Source: an uncultured Geobacteraceae bacterium
GTDB taxonomy: Bacteria; Desulfobacterota; Desulfuromonadia; Geobacterales; Pseudopelobacteraceae
Direction: 5' to 3'
Assembly (NCBI GenBank): GCA_903901875.1
Contig: CAIUSO010000010.1
Coordinates: 18,813-82,812, forward strand
Length of the DNA: 64,000 nt
Both the position numbers and the translations under genes were made by a program. The notes beneath the pieces are model-generated. The model did no database searches. It saw nothing but the letters and a program-made list of their open reading frames with translations, and was not told where the DNA came from. This document shows positions 46,592 through 56,139 of the stretch, piece after piece. The stretch's first letter is position 1. Each line of letters opens with the position of its first letter.

Positions 46592-46742
46592 TGAGTTCCT
46601 CCAAGGTTATAAAATGGTACGACGAATATATGCAACGTGAAAGGTATGTCAGCTTTTGAGTAGAACAATACCTGTTATATTTGTCAATAGAGAAATACTG
46701 GTTATCGTTTTTTACCACAGCAAAGAGGCAATAATTCGGCCT

Positions 46743-47171
46743 TTATTTCCGACAGGAAATACAGAGGCCGTACAACTCCATTTTGTGGCTGATAATAAGA
46801 AAACCGTGACGTGCCGCTATTTCATTTTGAAGCTGCTCGATGGTCGCATTTTCAAATTCAACTATGGAATTACAGGAAGTACACACCAGATGATCATGGT
46901 GTTCACCGGCCGAAACCTGTTCGTAGCGAGTCTGTCCATCGTGAAGCAGTATCTCTCTGGCAATACCCGCTTCAGCAAAAAGCTTGAGGGTTCTGTATAC
47001 CGTGGCATGACCGATACCCTGATTGCTCAGTTTGATTTTAAGGTACAGCTCTTCAACACTGATATGTTGATGGGTGGACAGAAACACATCAAGTATGATG
47101 TCCCGCTGCCGCGTAGAACGTAACCCCTGTGCTACCACGAAATTTGCAAACATCCGTTTCTTTTCAAGCAC
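46743..47171 (-). CDS. Fur-family metalloregulator
   Basis: A 142-residue winged-helix protein: DNA-recognition helix in HATVYRTLKLFAEAG, metal-sensing HHDHLVC, and two structural-zinc pairs CTSC and CISC. It could be Fur, PerR or Zur; sequence alone does not choose. It is encoded next to but not with the aminotransferase. I see no certain Fur box in the AT-rich stretch upstream. Confidence 0.9.
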   Translation of the reverse strand: MLEKKRMFANFVVAQGLRSTRQRDIILDVFLSTHQHISVEELYLKIKLSNQGIGHATVYRTLKLFAEAGIAREILLHDGQTRYEQVSAGEHHDHLVCTSCNSIVEFENATIEQLQNEIAARHGFLIISHKMELYGLCISCRK

Positions 47172-47229
47172 AATCGACGTCCTTAATTAATTAAATATAA
47201 ATTTTAAGATAGTTTACCCAAACAGAAAT

Positions 47230-48126
47230 TTATCTGCTATTCCGCTGTGCCAGCATATATTTACCCACCCAGTTCTTAGCAAACTGGTAAGCGGTACGCC
47301 CGCACCGTTTGCTTTTTTCGTGGGACCATTGGATGGCATCATTCTCGATTTCGGTACTCCAGGGGATTTTAACTTTGCACAATTGACTCTCTTTTTCAAT
47401 GTTGAGCCGAACCGCATCCAGGTACCGGTCTTGGGAAAATGCGTAGAAAGCCACCCAGATCCCAAAACGGTCAGAAAGAGAAACCTTCTCTTCCATGGCT
47501 TCACTCTGCTGCAATTCACCCTTGACGAATTTACCACCCAAGTGATCGGATTCATACTCCGGGAGAAGGTGACGCCGATTGGACGTAACATAGATGAGGA
47601 CATTTTCCGGAGCCGAGTAGACCGAACCGTCAAGGGCACTTTTTAACATCTTGTAACTCAGTTCCCCCACCTCAAACGTCAAATCGTCACAAAGAAGGAT
47701 GAACCGGTACGGTCGATTCTCCACAGCGGTGAAAATTTCTGACAAATAGATCAGATCCTCCTTCTCCACCTGAATAAAGCGGAGCCCCTGGGAGGAAAAC
47801 TCGTTGAGCAGTGCTTTTACGATAGACGACTTGCCGGAGCCGCGGGACCCCCACAACAGTGCGTTGTTGGCGGGAAGTCCGGCAAGAAACTGGCGGGTGT
47901 TACTGACCATGATTTCCTTTTGCTCATCAACACCAATCAGCTCGCCGAGTCTCGTTGTGTCGGTAACTCGAACCGGCTCAAGGTAACCGGAAAAAGAGTG
48001 ACGACGCCAGTTGGCAGCGACACAATGTTCCCAGTCTATGGGGGCAACAGCTTTGGGGAGCAGCATTTCCACTGAACCCAGTACACGTTCTAACTGGGCC
48101 ACAACTTCAGGTTTTAAATTAAACAT
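47230..48126 (-). CDS. DUF815 AAA ATPase
   Basis: A 298-residue ATPase of the DUF815 family. Walker A is WGSRGSGKSS (about 91-100), Walker B FILLCDDLTFE, followed by VYVTSNRRHLLPE-like sensor-1 and a GGKFV segment characteristic of the family. Function unknown; proteins of this family occur widely in Proteobacteria as single genes. Precedes the fur-type gene by about 60 bases in the same direction. Confidence 0.85.
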   Translation of the reverse strand: MFNLKPEVVAQLERVLGSVEMLLPKAVAPIDWEHCVAANWRRHSFSGYLEPVRVTDTTRLGELIGVDEQKEIMVSNTRQFLAGLPANNALLWGSRGSGKSSIVKALLNEFSSQGLRFIQVEKEDLIYLSEIFTAVENRPYRFILLCDDLTFEVGELSYKMLKSALDGSVYSAPENVLIYVTSNRRHLLPEYESDHLGGKFVKGELQQSEAMEEKVSLSDRFGIWVAFYAFSQDRYLDAVRLNIEKESQLCKVKIPWSTEIENDAIQWSHEKSKRCGRTAYQFAKNWVGKYMLAQRNSR

Positions 48127-48337
48127 GGCATATACTCATTTCTTATGTATGGTGGGGAAACGTATTAAAAGTGTATCACCGAAGGGCTAACTAGCTGGGA
48201 AAAAAGCTTAAACGTAAATTCACTCTATACGTCAACCTGATACGTGCTGTCAAATAAAAATATATCATTCATCTTTATATTGCTTTTTACGGCATTTTTT
48301 ATATACAAAGAACAGGAATAAATCCCGAGGGAGTGCT

Positions 48338-49216
48338 ATGAAAATAATCGATTTGATTAATCAGGGTGGTCAATTTATTTCGCTGGAATTTTTTCCGCCC
48401 AAATCACGGAGTGATTGGCCCGTTTTTTTCCAGACGGTACAGCGACTGGCCACACTGAAGCCGCTTTTTGCATCGGTGACTTACGGTGCCGGTGGCAGCA
48501 CCAATGCTGATTCGCTTGAAATTGTCACCAGACTGCAAAATGAATTTAATCTGGAAACCATGGCTCATCTGACCTGTATCGGGTCCACGCCAGAGGAAAT
48601 CCATGCATTCCTCAATTCATTGACGGACGCAGGCGTTACCAACGTCCTCGCACTTCGCGGAGACCTGCCCCAGGAGCAGGGGGAAGTGCCAGCTCTTTCA
48701 TCGACGCTGCAACATGGTTCTGACCTCGTATCCTTGATCAAAAATGCATTTCCTGCCATGGGGATATGCGCGGCAGCGTACCCGGAAACCCATCCTGAAG
48801 CAACCAGTACAGAAGCGGATCGGGCTTTTCTTAAATTGAAACTGGACAACGGTGCCGATTGCGCCATTACCCAGCTCTTTTTCGATAATAACCTGTACCA
48901 CACCTTTGTGCAACAGTCGCGGGAATCCGGCATAACCAGACCGATTCTGCCGGGCATCCTGCCGGTGGTAAGCCTGAAAGTCATCAAGCGGATCATCTCA
49001 CTGTGCGGTGCATCAATTCCAAAAGATTTTCTCTCACAGCTGGAAGAAGCGGATCGCACCGGTGGCGCAGCAGCAGTACAGAAAATCGGCATTGCCCATG
49101 CCCGGACCCAAATCCGGGAACTGCTCGCTTCAGGTGTTGCCGGGGTGCATATTTACACATTAAACCGGGCCGAAGTTGTCTTTGAGCTATTGGAAGGCAT
49201 TGAACTCGGCCAGTAA
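48338..49216 (+). CDS. metF: methylenetetrahydrofolate reductase
   Basis: FAD-dependent TIM-barrel enzyme of 292 residues reducing 5,10-methylene- to 5-methyl-tetrahydrofolate for methionine synthesis. SLEFFPPKS, VTYGAGGST, HLTCIGST, LALRGDLP and AITQLFFDN are the family signatures. The ATG has GAGGGAG upstream. The 211-base divergent gap before it shows no recognisable riboswitch. Ends at a strong terminator. Confidence 0.96.
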   Translation: MKIIDLINQGGQFISLEFFPPKSRSDWPVFFQTVQRLATLKPLFASVTYGAGGSTNADSLEIVTRLQNEFNLETMAHLTCIGSTPEEIHAFLNSLTDAGVTNVLALRGDLPQEQGEVPALSSTLQHGSDLVSLIKNAFPAMGICAAAYPETHPEATSTEADRAFLKLKLDNGADCAITQLFFDNNLYHTFVQQSRESGITRPILPGILPVVSLKVIKRIISLCGASIPKDFLSQLEEADRTGGAAAVQKIGIAHARTQIRELLASGVAGVHIYTLNRAEVVFELLEGIELGQ

Positions 49217-49228
49217 GTTTCTTTGCAT

Positions 49229-49254
49229 AGAAGGCACCGGTTACGGTGCCTTCT
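49229..49254. terminator. bidirectional terminator between metF and the YkgJ/UPF0260-like gene
   Basis: AGAAGGCACCG-GTTA-CGGTGCCTTCT is a perfect 11-bp stem in the 48-base gap between convergent genes. Confidence 0.88.
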
Positions 49255-49264
49255 ATAATACTCA

Positions 49265-49531
49265 TTAATGGGCTGTTTTTTTATACCCGCAATGACGGGG
49301 AAGCCACTGCAGAGATGTAACCAGCTGCGGCGTTAACTTGATACATTCGGGATTGATTTCAAATCTCCGATCAAATATTTTGCACATTCGGCTGTGTATG
49401 TCGAGAAAACGGCAGGCGGTCTGGGTGTAAAAAATATTTCCCCGCTCATCTTCAATCTTTTCAAAGCAACAACTCCCACACTGATTGCACAGGTTATCCC
49501 AATCGGTCTCTTCTGTTGTATGATCAGACAT
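49265..49531 (-). CDS. YkgJ/UPF0260-like cysteine-cluster protein
   Basis: An 88-residue protein with CNQCGSCC at the N-terminus followed by single cysteines, the zinc/iron-chelating YkgJ pattern. FYTQTACRFLD and CKIFDRRF match the UPF0260 (YcgN) family in particular. Function unknown. The track start is a TTG at 49534; the ATG next to it at 49531 is preferred. It follows the S1-domain gene almost without gap (TAATTGATG), suggesting co-translation. Confidence 0.82.
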   Translation of the reverse strand: MSDHTTEETDWDNLCNQCGSCCFEKIEDERGNIFYTQTACRFLDIHSRMCKIFDRRFEINPECIKLTPQLVTSLQWLPRHCGYKKTAH

Positions 49532-49534
49532 CAA

Positions 49535-50764
49535 TTACTTTTTGCCTCTCTGGGGTTTTGTACGGATCATATCGGCAAGGGTGCCCATTCCGCGCGGCAT
49601 ATCAACGGACTGTCGGCGGAATTCCGTCAGGGTTGCCTCTTCTTCAGCCGCTGCGCGGGCAGGCCCGGCAAGAGCCAGAGAAATACGGCGGTTGGCACGG
49701 TCAATGCTCTCGATCTTGACTTCGATCTGCTCCCCTTCCTTTACCACTTCCCGTGGATGATTGATTCGCTTTCCGGAACCGAGCTTGGAGATGTGAAGCA
49801 GTCCATCAATGCCATCATCCAGCGTTACAAAAGCACCAAATGTGTCAAGCCGTGCAACGGTACCGGTCTGGAATGAACCTTCGGGAAAACGCTCGGCGGC
49901 CTGCAGCCAGGGGTCTCCCAGAGTATCCTTAATACTGAGAGAGATACGCTCTTTTTCCCGATCAATGGTTTTAACGACGACCGTGAGTACTTGCCCGACA
50001 GACAGCACATCGTGGACATTTTTAACCCTGCTCCAGGCAATTTCTGACACCGGTATCAACCCTTCCAAACCGCCGATATCAACAAAAGCACCATAATCCT
50101 GGACAGAAGTAACGGTCCCCGAAACTGTTTTACCTTCACTGACACCCTCATACGCCTCTTCTTTCAAACGCTGCTGTTCCTCTTCAAGAAGCACCCGACG
50201 GGATACAACAATATTGCGGCCATTCTCACCATACTGGCTGATACGGAAGGTTAAACGGGTTCCTATGAGAGCTTCGGGGTTTTCCACGCGACGCAGCGCG
50301 ATCTGTGAAAAAGGACAAAATGCCCGTGCCGTGCCACCGAGCTTAATTTCGTATCCCCCCTTGATCTCTTTTTCAACCACACCTTCAACCGGTACACCCG
50401 CTTGCCACGCCTGTTCAAGCTGGCTGCTCCCCGAGACTCCACCGCCGATACGAGTGGTAAAGCGCATCTCTCCATGGTTCGATGAGAGGAAATAGGCAGA
50501 GATACCATCTCCCTCCGTTACGGTCAGATTCCCGTCAATATCAAGGAATTCCTTCCGGTCTATGACCCCCTCTCCTTTCAGACCGGTATCCATAAAAATC
50601 CATTCAGCCGAAATTTTAAGCACAGTACCGGTCAATTTCTGTCCCGGTTCCAACCAACTTTTGCGCTCTTTGGAGCTCTGTTCAAACAGAGCGGCAAAGC
50701 TTTCTTCCTCAAACTCTTCAACTTCAGTTACTACGTCGATTTTTCTGTCAAGCGTATCGTTCAT
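49535..50764 (-). CDS. S1-domain RNA-binding protein (S1-like, four repeats)
   Basis: A 409-residue protein with four S1 OB-fold repeats at about 40-110, 125-195, 208-282 and 297-368. The third and fourth are the most canonical (YGAFVDIGGLEGLIPVSEIAW; FGAFVTLDDGIDGLLHISKL). Canonical Geobacter ribosomal S1 has six repeats, so this is probably a shorter paralogue binding RNA or ribosomes. An acidic N-terminal tail precedes the repeats. AGGAG lies 11 bases before the ATG. Confidence 0.85.
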   Translation of the reverse strand: MNDTLDRKIDVVTEVEEFEEESFAALFEQSSKERKSWLEPGQKLTGTVLKISAEWIFMDTGLKGEGVIDRKEFLDIDGNLTVTEGDGISAYFLSSNHGEMRFTTRIGGGVSGSSQLEQAWQAGVPVEGVVEKEIKGGYEIKLGGTARAFCPFSQIALRRVENPEALIGTRLTFRISQYGENGRNIVVSRRVLLEEEQQRLKEEAYEGVSEGKTVSGTVTSVQDYGAFVDIGGLEGLIPVSEIAWSRVKNVHDVLSVGQVLTVVVKTIDREKERISLSIKDTLGDPWLQAAERFPEGSFQTGTVARLDTFGAFVTLDDGIDGLLHISKLGSGKRINHPREVVKEGEQIEVKIESIDRANRRISLALAGPARAAAEEEATLTEFRRQSVDMPRGMGTLADMIRTKPQRGKK

Positions 50765-50959
50765 AAGCGTATCAACTCCTCATTTCAGAATATCTTGTCA
50801 CCATAACATAAAAGCTCACATAAGTAATTGACTAAGATTACTACTTGGATTCATTTTCGGAAATAGCAACTTTTTATCAAACATCCCCTTGAAAACCGTA
50901 ATCATTATGATTATGTTTCAAGAACTTGATACATTACCCACCCAAGGAGAAGCAACACT

Positions 50960-52894
50960 ATGTCCAAAACCACCAAGCAGTTCCAGACTGAAGTTCAACA
51001 GTTACTCGATCTGGTAATACACTCTCTCTATTCCAACAAGGATATCTTCCTGCGCGAATTGATATCGAACGCTTCCGATGCCATTGATAAAATCCGCTTT
51101 GAATCCCATTCAGATGAATCACTTCTTGAAGGAAACAGTGACTGGAAAATCAAGCTTATTCCGAACAAGGATGCCGGCACACTGGTGATCCGTGACAACG
51201 GTATCGGCATGAACATGGCTGAGGTAGAAGAAAACATTGGTACCATTGCCCGTTCCGGCACCAAGGCGTTCATGCAGTCACTGAAAGAGAAAGCTTCCAG
51301 CGACAATCCGGAACTGATCGGCCAATTCGGCGTCGGATTTTATGCTTCTTTTATGGTAGCCGACCGGGTCGTCCTGGAAACCCGTAAAGGTGGTGCAGCC
51401 GCCGATGGGTGCCGCTGGGAATCAAATGGCGACGGCAGTTATACCATTGAAGAGTGCAGTTGTGAATTACGTGGTACGGAAATAACTCTGTACCTGAAAG
51501 AAGAATTCAAAGAATATCTGGATGAATGGAAAGTTCGGTCCATAGTAAAAAAATATTCCGATTATATACAGTATCCTGTTGTTATGGATATTACCCGAAC
51601 AGAAACTCCCAAAGGGGTCGATGGTGAGGTGATTGAAGGTGCCGGTACCATCGAGAAAACCGAGGAGCAGATTCTAAACTCCATGAAGGCGATCTGGGCA
51701 CGGGCAAAAAGCGATGTGACTGATGAGGAATACACAGAGTTTTACAAGCACATCTCCCACGACTACGATGCACCGTTCCGTACCATTCATTTTTCCGCCG
51801 AGGGAACCAGTGAATTCAAGGCACTCCTCTATCTGCCGGCAAAAAAGCCATTTGACCTGTTTACCAACGACCGAAAAAAAGGGCTTCAACTCTACGTTCG
51901 CCGTGTATTTATCAGCGATAAGTGTGAAGAGCTCATTCCGGACTATCTCCGTTTTGTGAAAGGGGTTGTTGATTCCTCCGATCTGCCGTTGAATGTATCA
52001 CGGGAAATTCTTCAGGAAGATGTACAGATCAAGCGGATCCAGAAGAGTCTTGTCGGAAAGATTATATCGACTCTCACTGAAGTTAAGGAGCAGAAGTTCG
52101 ATGAATACGTTACCTTTTGGAAAGAGTTCGGACAGGTTCTCAAGGAAGGTTTGCACTTTGACTATGCCAACAAGGAGAAGTTGCAGGAGTTGGTACTTTT
52201 TGAGAGCACCACTTCTGAAGCTGGCTCCCTCGTATCCTTGAAGGACTATGTCAGTCGTATGCCGGAAAACCAGAAAGAAATTTACTATATAACCGGTTCA
52301 AGCCGTGAAACAGTTGAGCAGTCCCCCCACTTGGAAGTTTTCCGCGCCAAAGGGTTTGAGGTTCTGTTTCTCACCGACCCCGTTGACGAGTGGGTTGTTC
52401 AGTCCATGACCGAATATCAGGAAAAACAGCTGAAAGCCGTTGACCGGGGCGATCTCAGCCTGGACAGCGATGAAGAAAAGCTGGAGAAGGAAAAGAAGCG
52501 GGAAGAAGCACAGAAGGAATTCAGTGATCTCATTTCTCTCATTGGGAATCAACTGAAAGACAAGGTTAAAGAGGTTCGTTTCTCTAACCGACTGACCGAC
52601 AGTGCCTGTTGCCTTGTTGCCGATGAGTACGGCATGAACGCCAATATGGAACGGATCATGAAAGCAATGAATCAGACTGTTCCTGATTCCAAGCGGATTC
52701 TTGAATTGAATCCTGACCATGCCATACTTAAAACCATGGCGGCTATTCACCAGAAGGATGCCGCAGCGCCGGCACTCACCGATTATTCAGACCTGCTCTA
52801 TGATCAGGCTCTCTTGACTGAAGGATCAACCATTAAGGACCCGCTCCGTTTCACCAGGCTGGTCAGTGAACTTATGGTTAAAGCGGCACAGTAG
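50960..52894 (+). CDS. htpG: chaperone protein HtpG (Hsp90)
   Basis: A bacterial Hsp90 of 644 residues: N-terminal GHKL ATPase with [17 protein letters not shown] and [15 protein letters not shown]; middle domain with [14 protein letters not shown]-terminal dimerisation domain. AAGGAG precedes the ATG. A CTTGAAA box at 50888 could be a heat-shock -35, but the -10 is not convincing. Ends at a 14-bp-stem terminator. Confidence 0.97.
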   Translation: MSKTTKQFQTEVQQLLDLVIHSLYSNKDIFLRELISNASDAIDKIRFESHSDESLLEGNSDWKIKLIPNKDAGTLVIRDNGIGMNMAEVEENIGTIARSGTKAFMQSLKEKASSDNPELIGQFGVGFYASFMVADRVVLETRKGGAAADGCRWESNGDGSYTIEECSCELRGTEITLYLKEEFKEYLDEWKVRSIVKKYSDYIQYPVVMDITRTETPKGVDGEVIEGAGTIEKTEEQILNSMKAIWARAKSDVTDEEYTEFYKHISHDYDAPFRTIHFSAEGTSEFKALLYLPAKKPFDLFTNDRKKGLQLYVRRVFISDKCEELIPDYLRFVKGVVDSSDLPLNVSREILQEDVQIKRIQKSLVGKIISTLTEVKEQKFDEYVTFWKEFGQVLKEGLHFDYANKEKLQELVLFESTTSEAGSLVSLKDYVSRMPENQKEIYYITGSSRETVEQSPHLEVFRAKGFEVLFLTDPVDEWVVQSMTEYQEKQLKAVDRGDLSLDSDEEKLEKEKKREEAQKEFSDLISLIGNQLKDKVKEVRFSNRLTDSACCLVADEYGMNANMERIMKAMNQTVPDSKRILELNPDHAILKTMAAIHQKDAAAPALTDYSDLLYDQALLTEGSTIKDPLRFTRLVSELMVKAAQ

Positions 52895-52901
52895 TTTAAA
52901 C

Positions 52902-52935
52902 GTACCTGTGACGTCACGACAGACGTCACAGGTAC
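52902..52935 (+). terminator. terminator of htpG
   Basis: GTACCTGTGACGTC-ACGACA-GACGTCACAGGTAC is a perfect 14-bp stem 7 bases after the stop, followed by an A-rich tail; on the minus strand it could also back up the neighbouring terminator. Confidence 0.8.
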
Positions 52936-52943
52936 AAAAGACA

Positions 52944-52986
52944 AAAGCGTACTTTTACTCGATACCATCGAATAAAAGTACGCTTT
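52944..52986 (-). terminator. terminator of the small gene at 53018
   Basis: A 19-bp stem with one mismatch and a 5-base loop (AAAGCGTACTTTTAxTCGA), followed on the minus strand by TTTTGTCTTTTG. It lies 31 bases after the 49-codon gene's stop. Confidence 0.8.
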
Positions 52987-53017
52987 GTGTATTAAAACGA
53001 CCTGCCTCAGAGGTAAA

Positions 53018-53167
53018 TCAGCTTGCTACATAGAGTAGATCATCAATTTTATTTTCAAAATAATCCTCAATTTTATCGGTCAGCTCCGGTTTTGTTCTGT
53101 TTAATAATTCGTAGGCAACAGCACCGATAAAAACACCAGAAAGTGTCAACATAGTAAGTTTGAGCAT
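53018..53167 (-). CDS. small single-helix membrane protein, 49 residues (not in ORF track)
   Basis: An ATG at 53167 with an AAGGAAACGTT site opens 49 codons ending TGA at 53018. The product has one hydrophobic N-terminal segment (LTMLTLSGVFIGAVAYELL) and an acidic amphipathic tail (ELTDKIEDYFENKIDDLL), a YtxH-like design. It is framed by its own strong terminator, and the frame has no alternative gene over it. I do not recognise a family. The existence of the gene is supported by its ribosome site, composition and terminator. Confidence 0.65.
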   Translation of the reverse strand: MLKLTMLTLSGVFIGAVAYELLNRTKPELTDKIEDYFENKIDDLLYVAS

Positions 53168-53283
53168 AACGTTTCCTTTCTTCTGTTATAATGGAGTTTT
53201 AAATAGTATACACCCGAATCATGATGCACGTTCATTATCATATATCTCAGCGAAATGTCAAGCATTCCTGAGATACCGGTATT

Positions 53284-56055
53284 TTATGAGCATGAATTAA
53301 GCCACCTTTTGATGGCATCATCAAGTAATTCCTTGTTAATTGGCTTTGAGAGATAATCGTCCATACCGCTCTGAAGACATATGGCACGATCCTCTGCGGT
53401 TGCGTTAGCTGTCATTGCAATAATGGGTACCTTCCTGTTAAGAATGCCGGAATTGCCGTTACGAATGGCATTAGTTGCCTCAAATCCATTCATTACCGGC
53501 ATGAGACAATCCATAAGTACCAGATCATAGTTTATCATCTCCAGTGCCCGAAGGGCTTCCTGACCGTCAGCCGCCACATCAACCCGGTATCCCAATGATT
53601 TCAACATATGCTGGGCTACTTTCTGGTTGATGATATTATCTTCTACCAGCAGAATACGCACCCCCAACCGTACCGATTCGGGGATAATATGCTGGGTTAT
53701 AATTCCTTGTGGAAGTTGATCATTACCGGAATCAAGCGTTCTCCCCAGAACAACCTCCAAACAATCATAGAGCTGTGCCTGACGGACCGGCTTATGGAGA
53801 TAACCGACAAACCCGATCTGTTCCAGAATTAACGCATCACCCCGCCGAGCTATGGAGGTCAACATGACCAATAAGGTTGATTTCAGGAGCGGATCTGCCA
53901 TTACGCGCCTACCAAGATCCATTCCGTCCATATCCGGCATTTCCTGGTCCAGAACCGCAATCCGAAAGGGATCCCCCGACCGGGCCGCAGCGAGAAGCAT
54001 TTCAAGCCCCTCTGCACCGTCGGAAGCAACGTCATGACGACATCCCCATAATTTTAACAGATTTTTCATAAGAATACGGTTAGTATCGTTGTCATCCACT
54101 ACCAGAATACGGGTGGCGGTAAGTTTTCCCTGGCCGAGGCGCTGAATTGCCCGAAAAGCATCGGTACTCTGGATGGCCTGTTTCTCCAGACAGAGGGTAA
54201 ACCAGAACGTTGACCCACCATTTTCAACACTTTTTACCCCTATTTCCCCCCCCATCAACTCGGTCAACTGCCGACAGATCGCAAGACCGAGTCCGGTTCC
54301 GCCAAACTTTCGGGTAGTACTTCCATCGGCCTGGGTAAAGGGATCAAATATTGCTGCTAATCGGGACTCGGGAATACCAATACCGGTGTCCTGTATTTCA
54401 AAAAGTATGGTGGCACTCTGTTCCTGATCGGAACGAAGAGTAGCACTAATGACAACTTCACCCACGCTGGTAAACTTGATGGCGTTACCGGTTAAATTGG
54501 TAATTATCTGTCGAATCCTCCCGGGATCACCACGAAGATATGACGGGACTGCCGGATCAATACGGCAAATAAGCTCCAGTCCTGCTTCTTCACTCTTCAA
54601 TGCAAGCAGTTCGGCCGTATCCTCCAAAGTGACCCGTAAGTCGAAATCAAGAATTTCAAGGTCAAGTTTACCCGCCTCTATTTTTGAAAAGTCCAGGATT
54701 TCATTAATGATCGAGAGAAGATTTTCACCGCTTTTACTGGCTATTTCAGCGTACTCCCGCTGCTCCGCTGTGAGCCTTGTTTCAAGCAACATATTATTCA
54801 TACCAAGCACGCCATTCATCGGAGTGCGGATTTCATGGCTCATTGTCGCGAGGAACGAACTTTTGGCAAGACTGGCAGCTTCAGCCTGTTCCTTTGCCTC
54901 GGTTAGTTCTTCAAGCATGTTCTTCATTATGGTTATATCTTCCTTAACCGCAAGATAATGGGTGATCACACCACGACCATCCCGCAGGGCCGATATGGTG
55001 ACGTGTTCCCAAAACAATCGGCCATCCTTGCATTTATTTCTCAGTTCACCCTCCCATGTTTCACCAGAAGTAATGGTCAGCCACAGGTGCTGATATACTT
55101 CGGGAGGGACCATGCCGGACTGCATCAATCGCGGCGTCTGACCAATGGCATCGGCACTGCTGTAACCGGTGAGAGTGGTGAATTGGGGGTTGACAAATTC
55201 GATGCGACCCTGGGTATCGGTGATTAAAATAGAGACGGGACACTGCTCTACTGCTCGCGATAACGTGCGGCGCTCATTTTCAAGACGCTTTCGCTCGGTG
55301 ATATCGGAAAAAGTAATTACAGCGCCTACCGTATGTCCATTTTCGATTAGGGGATGTGAAGAAAAAGAGGCGGGAAAGAAATCTCCATTTTTCCTGCACA
55401 GTAACAGGTCGTCATTCCGAAATGTAACGCCAACACTATTGAGTGGAGATGACTGACACAGATGATCGACTTCAGGAATCTGCTCACATTTTAGAGAGGA
55501 GTTGATCGTGTGACCGATCAACTCCTCTGCCTGATAGCCAAGAATTCGCAAGCCGGGCGTATTGATAAAGGTACAGATTCCTGCCAGGTCAATACTGTAG
55601 ATACCTTGAATTGTTGACTGTAACAACTGTTCGCTGCGGTCTTCACTTTTTAGAAGGTTTAACTTTGCCTCATCGGCACGTTTTTTTGTCCTAACCTGGT
55701 TCATGACCCGCAACTGCATTTCTTCTCGGTTGAATGGCTTAGCCAGAAATTCACTTGCCCCCAAACTCATGGTGCGGATGACTTCATCGGCACTACCGGT
55801 TAGAACCACCAGCGGAATATGCTGCCACTTTTCACTTTTTTTAACCTGACAAATCAGCTCATGGCCATTCATGACCGGCATCTCAAGATCAACGAGAATG
55901 GCATCAACCTCGGGATGTTGCTCAAGCATTTGGAGAGCCTGGAGACCGTTATAGCATTTCAGTACACGGCAGCCAACTTCCGACATGATAAGTTCTATCA
56001 GTTCGGTATGCATACTGTCATCGTCTATGGCAAGAACAGTTACCTCATCTGACAT
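53284..56055 (-). CDS. hybrid sensor kinase REC-PAS-PAS-HisKA-HATPase-REC-REC
   Basis: A 923-residue cytoplasmic kinase. An N-terminal receiver (about 1-125, Asp in ILVDLEMPVMNG) is followed by two PAS domains (about 145-260 and 265-385), HisKA with [12 protein letters not shown], a HATPase with DTGIGIPESR and [13 protein letters not shown], and two C-terminal receivers (Asp in AVLDQEMPDMDG and VLMDCLMPVMNG). No Hpt domain, membrane helix or DNA-binding output is present, so it probably phosphorylates regulators elsewhere, perhaps the two neighbours. The last receiver is close to that of the kinase at 40660-42288. Confidence 0.93.
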   Translation of the reverse strand: MSDEVTVLAIDDDSMHTELIELIMSEVGCRVLKCYNGLQALQMLEQHPEVDAILVDLEMPVMNGHELICQVKKSEKWQHIPLVVLTGSADEVIRTMSLGASEFLAKPFNREEMQLRVMNQVRTKKRADEAKLNLLKSEDRSEQLLQSTIQGIYSIDLAGICTFINTPGLRILGYQAEELIGHTINSSLKCEQIPEVDHLCQSSPLNSVGVTFRNDDLLLCRKNGDFFPASFSSHPLIENGHTVGAVITFSDITERKRLENERRTLSRAVEQCPVSILITDTQGRIEFVNPQFTTLTGYSSADAIGQTPRLMQSGMVPPEVYQHLWLTITSGETWEGELRNKCKDGRLFWEHVTISALRDGRGVITHYLAVKEDITIMKNMLEELTEAKEQAEAASLAKSSFLATMSHEIRTPMNGVLGMNNMLLETRLTAEQREYAEIASKSGENLLSIINEILDFSKIEAGKLDLEILDFDLRVTLEDTAELLALKSEEAGLELICRIDPAVPSYLRGDPGRIRQIITNLTGNAIKFTSVGEVVISATLRSDQEQSATILFEIQDTGIGIPESRLAAIFDPFTQADGSTTRKFGGTGLGLAICRQLTELMGGEIGVKSVENGGSTFWFTLCLEKQAIQSTDAFRAIQRLGQGKLTATRILVVDDNDTNRILMKNLLKLWGCRHDVASDGAEGLEMLLAAARSGDPFRIAVLDQEMPDMDGMDLGRRVMADPLLKSTLLVMLTSIARRGDALILEQIGFVGYLHKPVRQAQLYDCLEVVLGRTLDSGNDQLPQGIITQHIIPESVRLGVRILLVEDNIINQKVAQHMLKSLGYRVDVAADGQEALRALEMINYDLVLMDCLMPVMNGFEATNAIRNGNSGILNRKVPIIAMTANATAEDRAICLQSGMDDYLSKPINKELLDDAIKRWLNSCS

Positions 56056-56139
56056 AATCCCCCCGAAATGGTGGAAGCATAGGATTTTACGTTACACAAG
56101 ATGGCAAGTTAAAAAAAGAGGAATGAGCTGAGAAGTAAA

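Noticed and set aside
50888-50894. Heat-shock sigma-32 promoter for htpG (CTTGAAA)
   Set aside because: The -35 box fits but no CCCCAT-like -10 lies at the right distance; kept only as a note in the gene entry.
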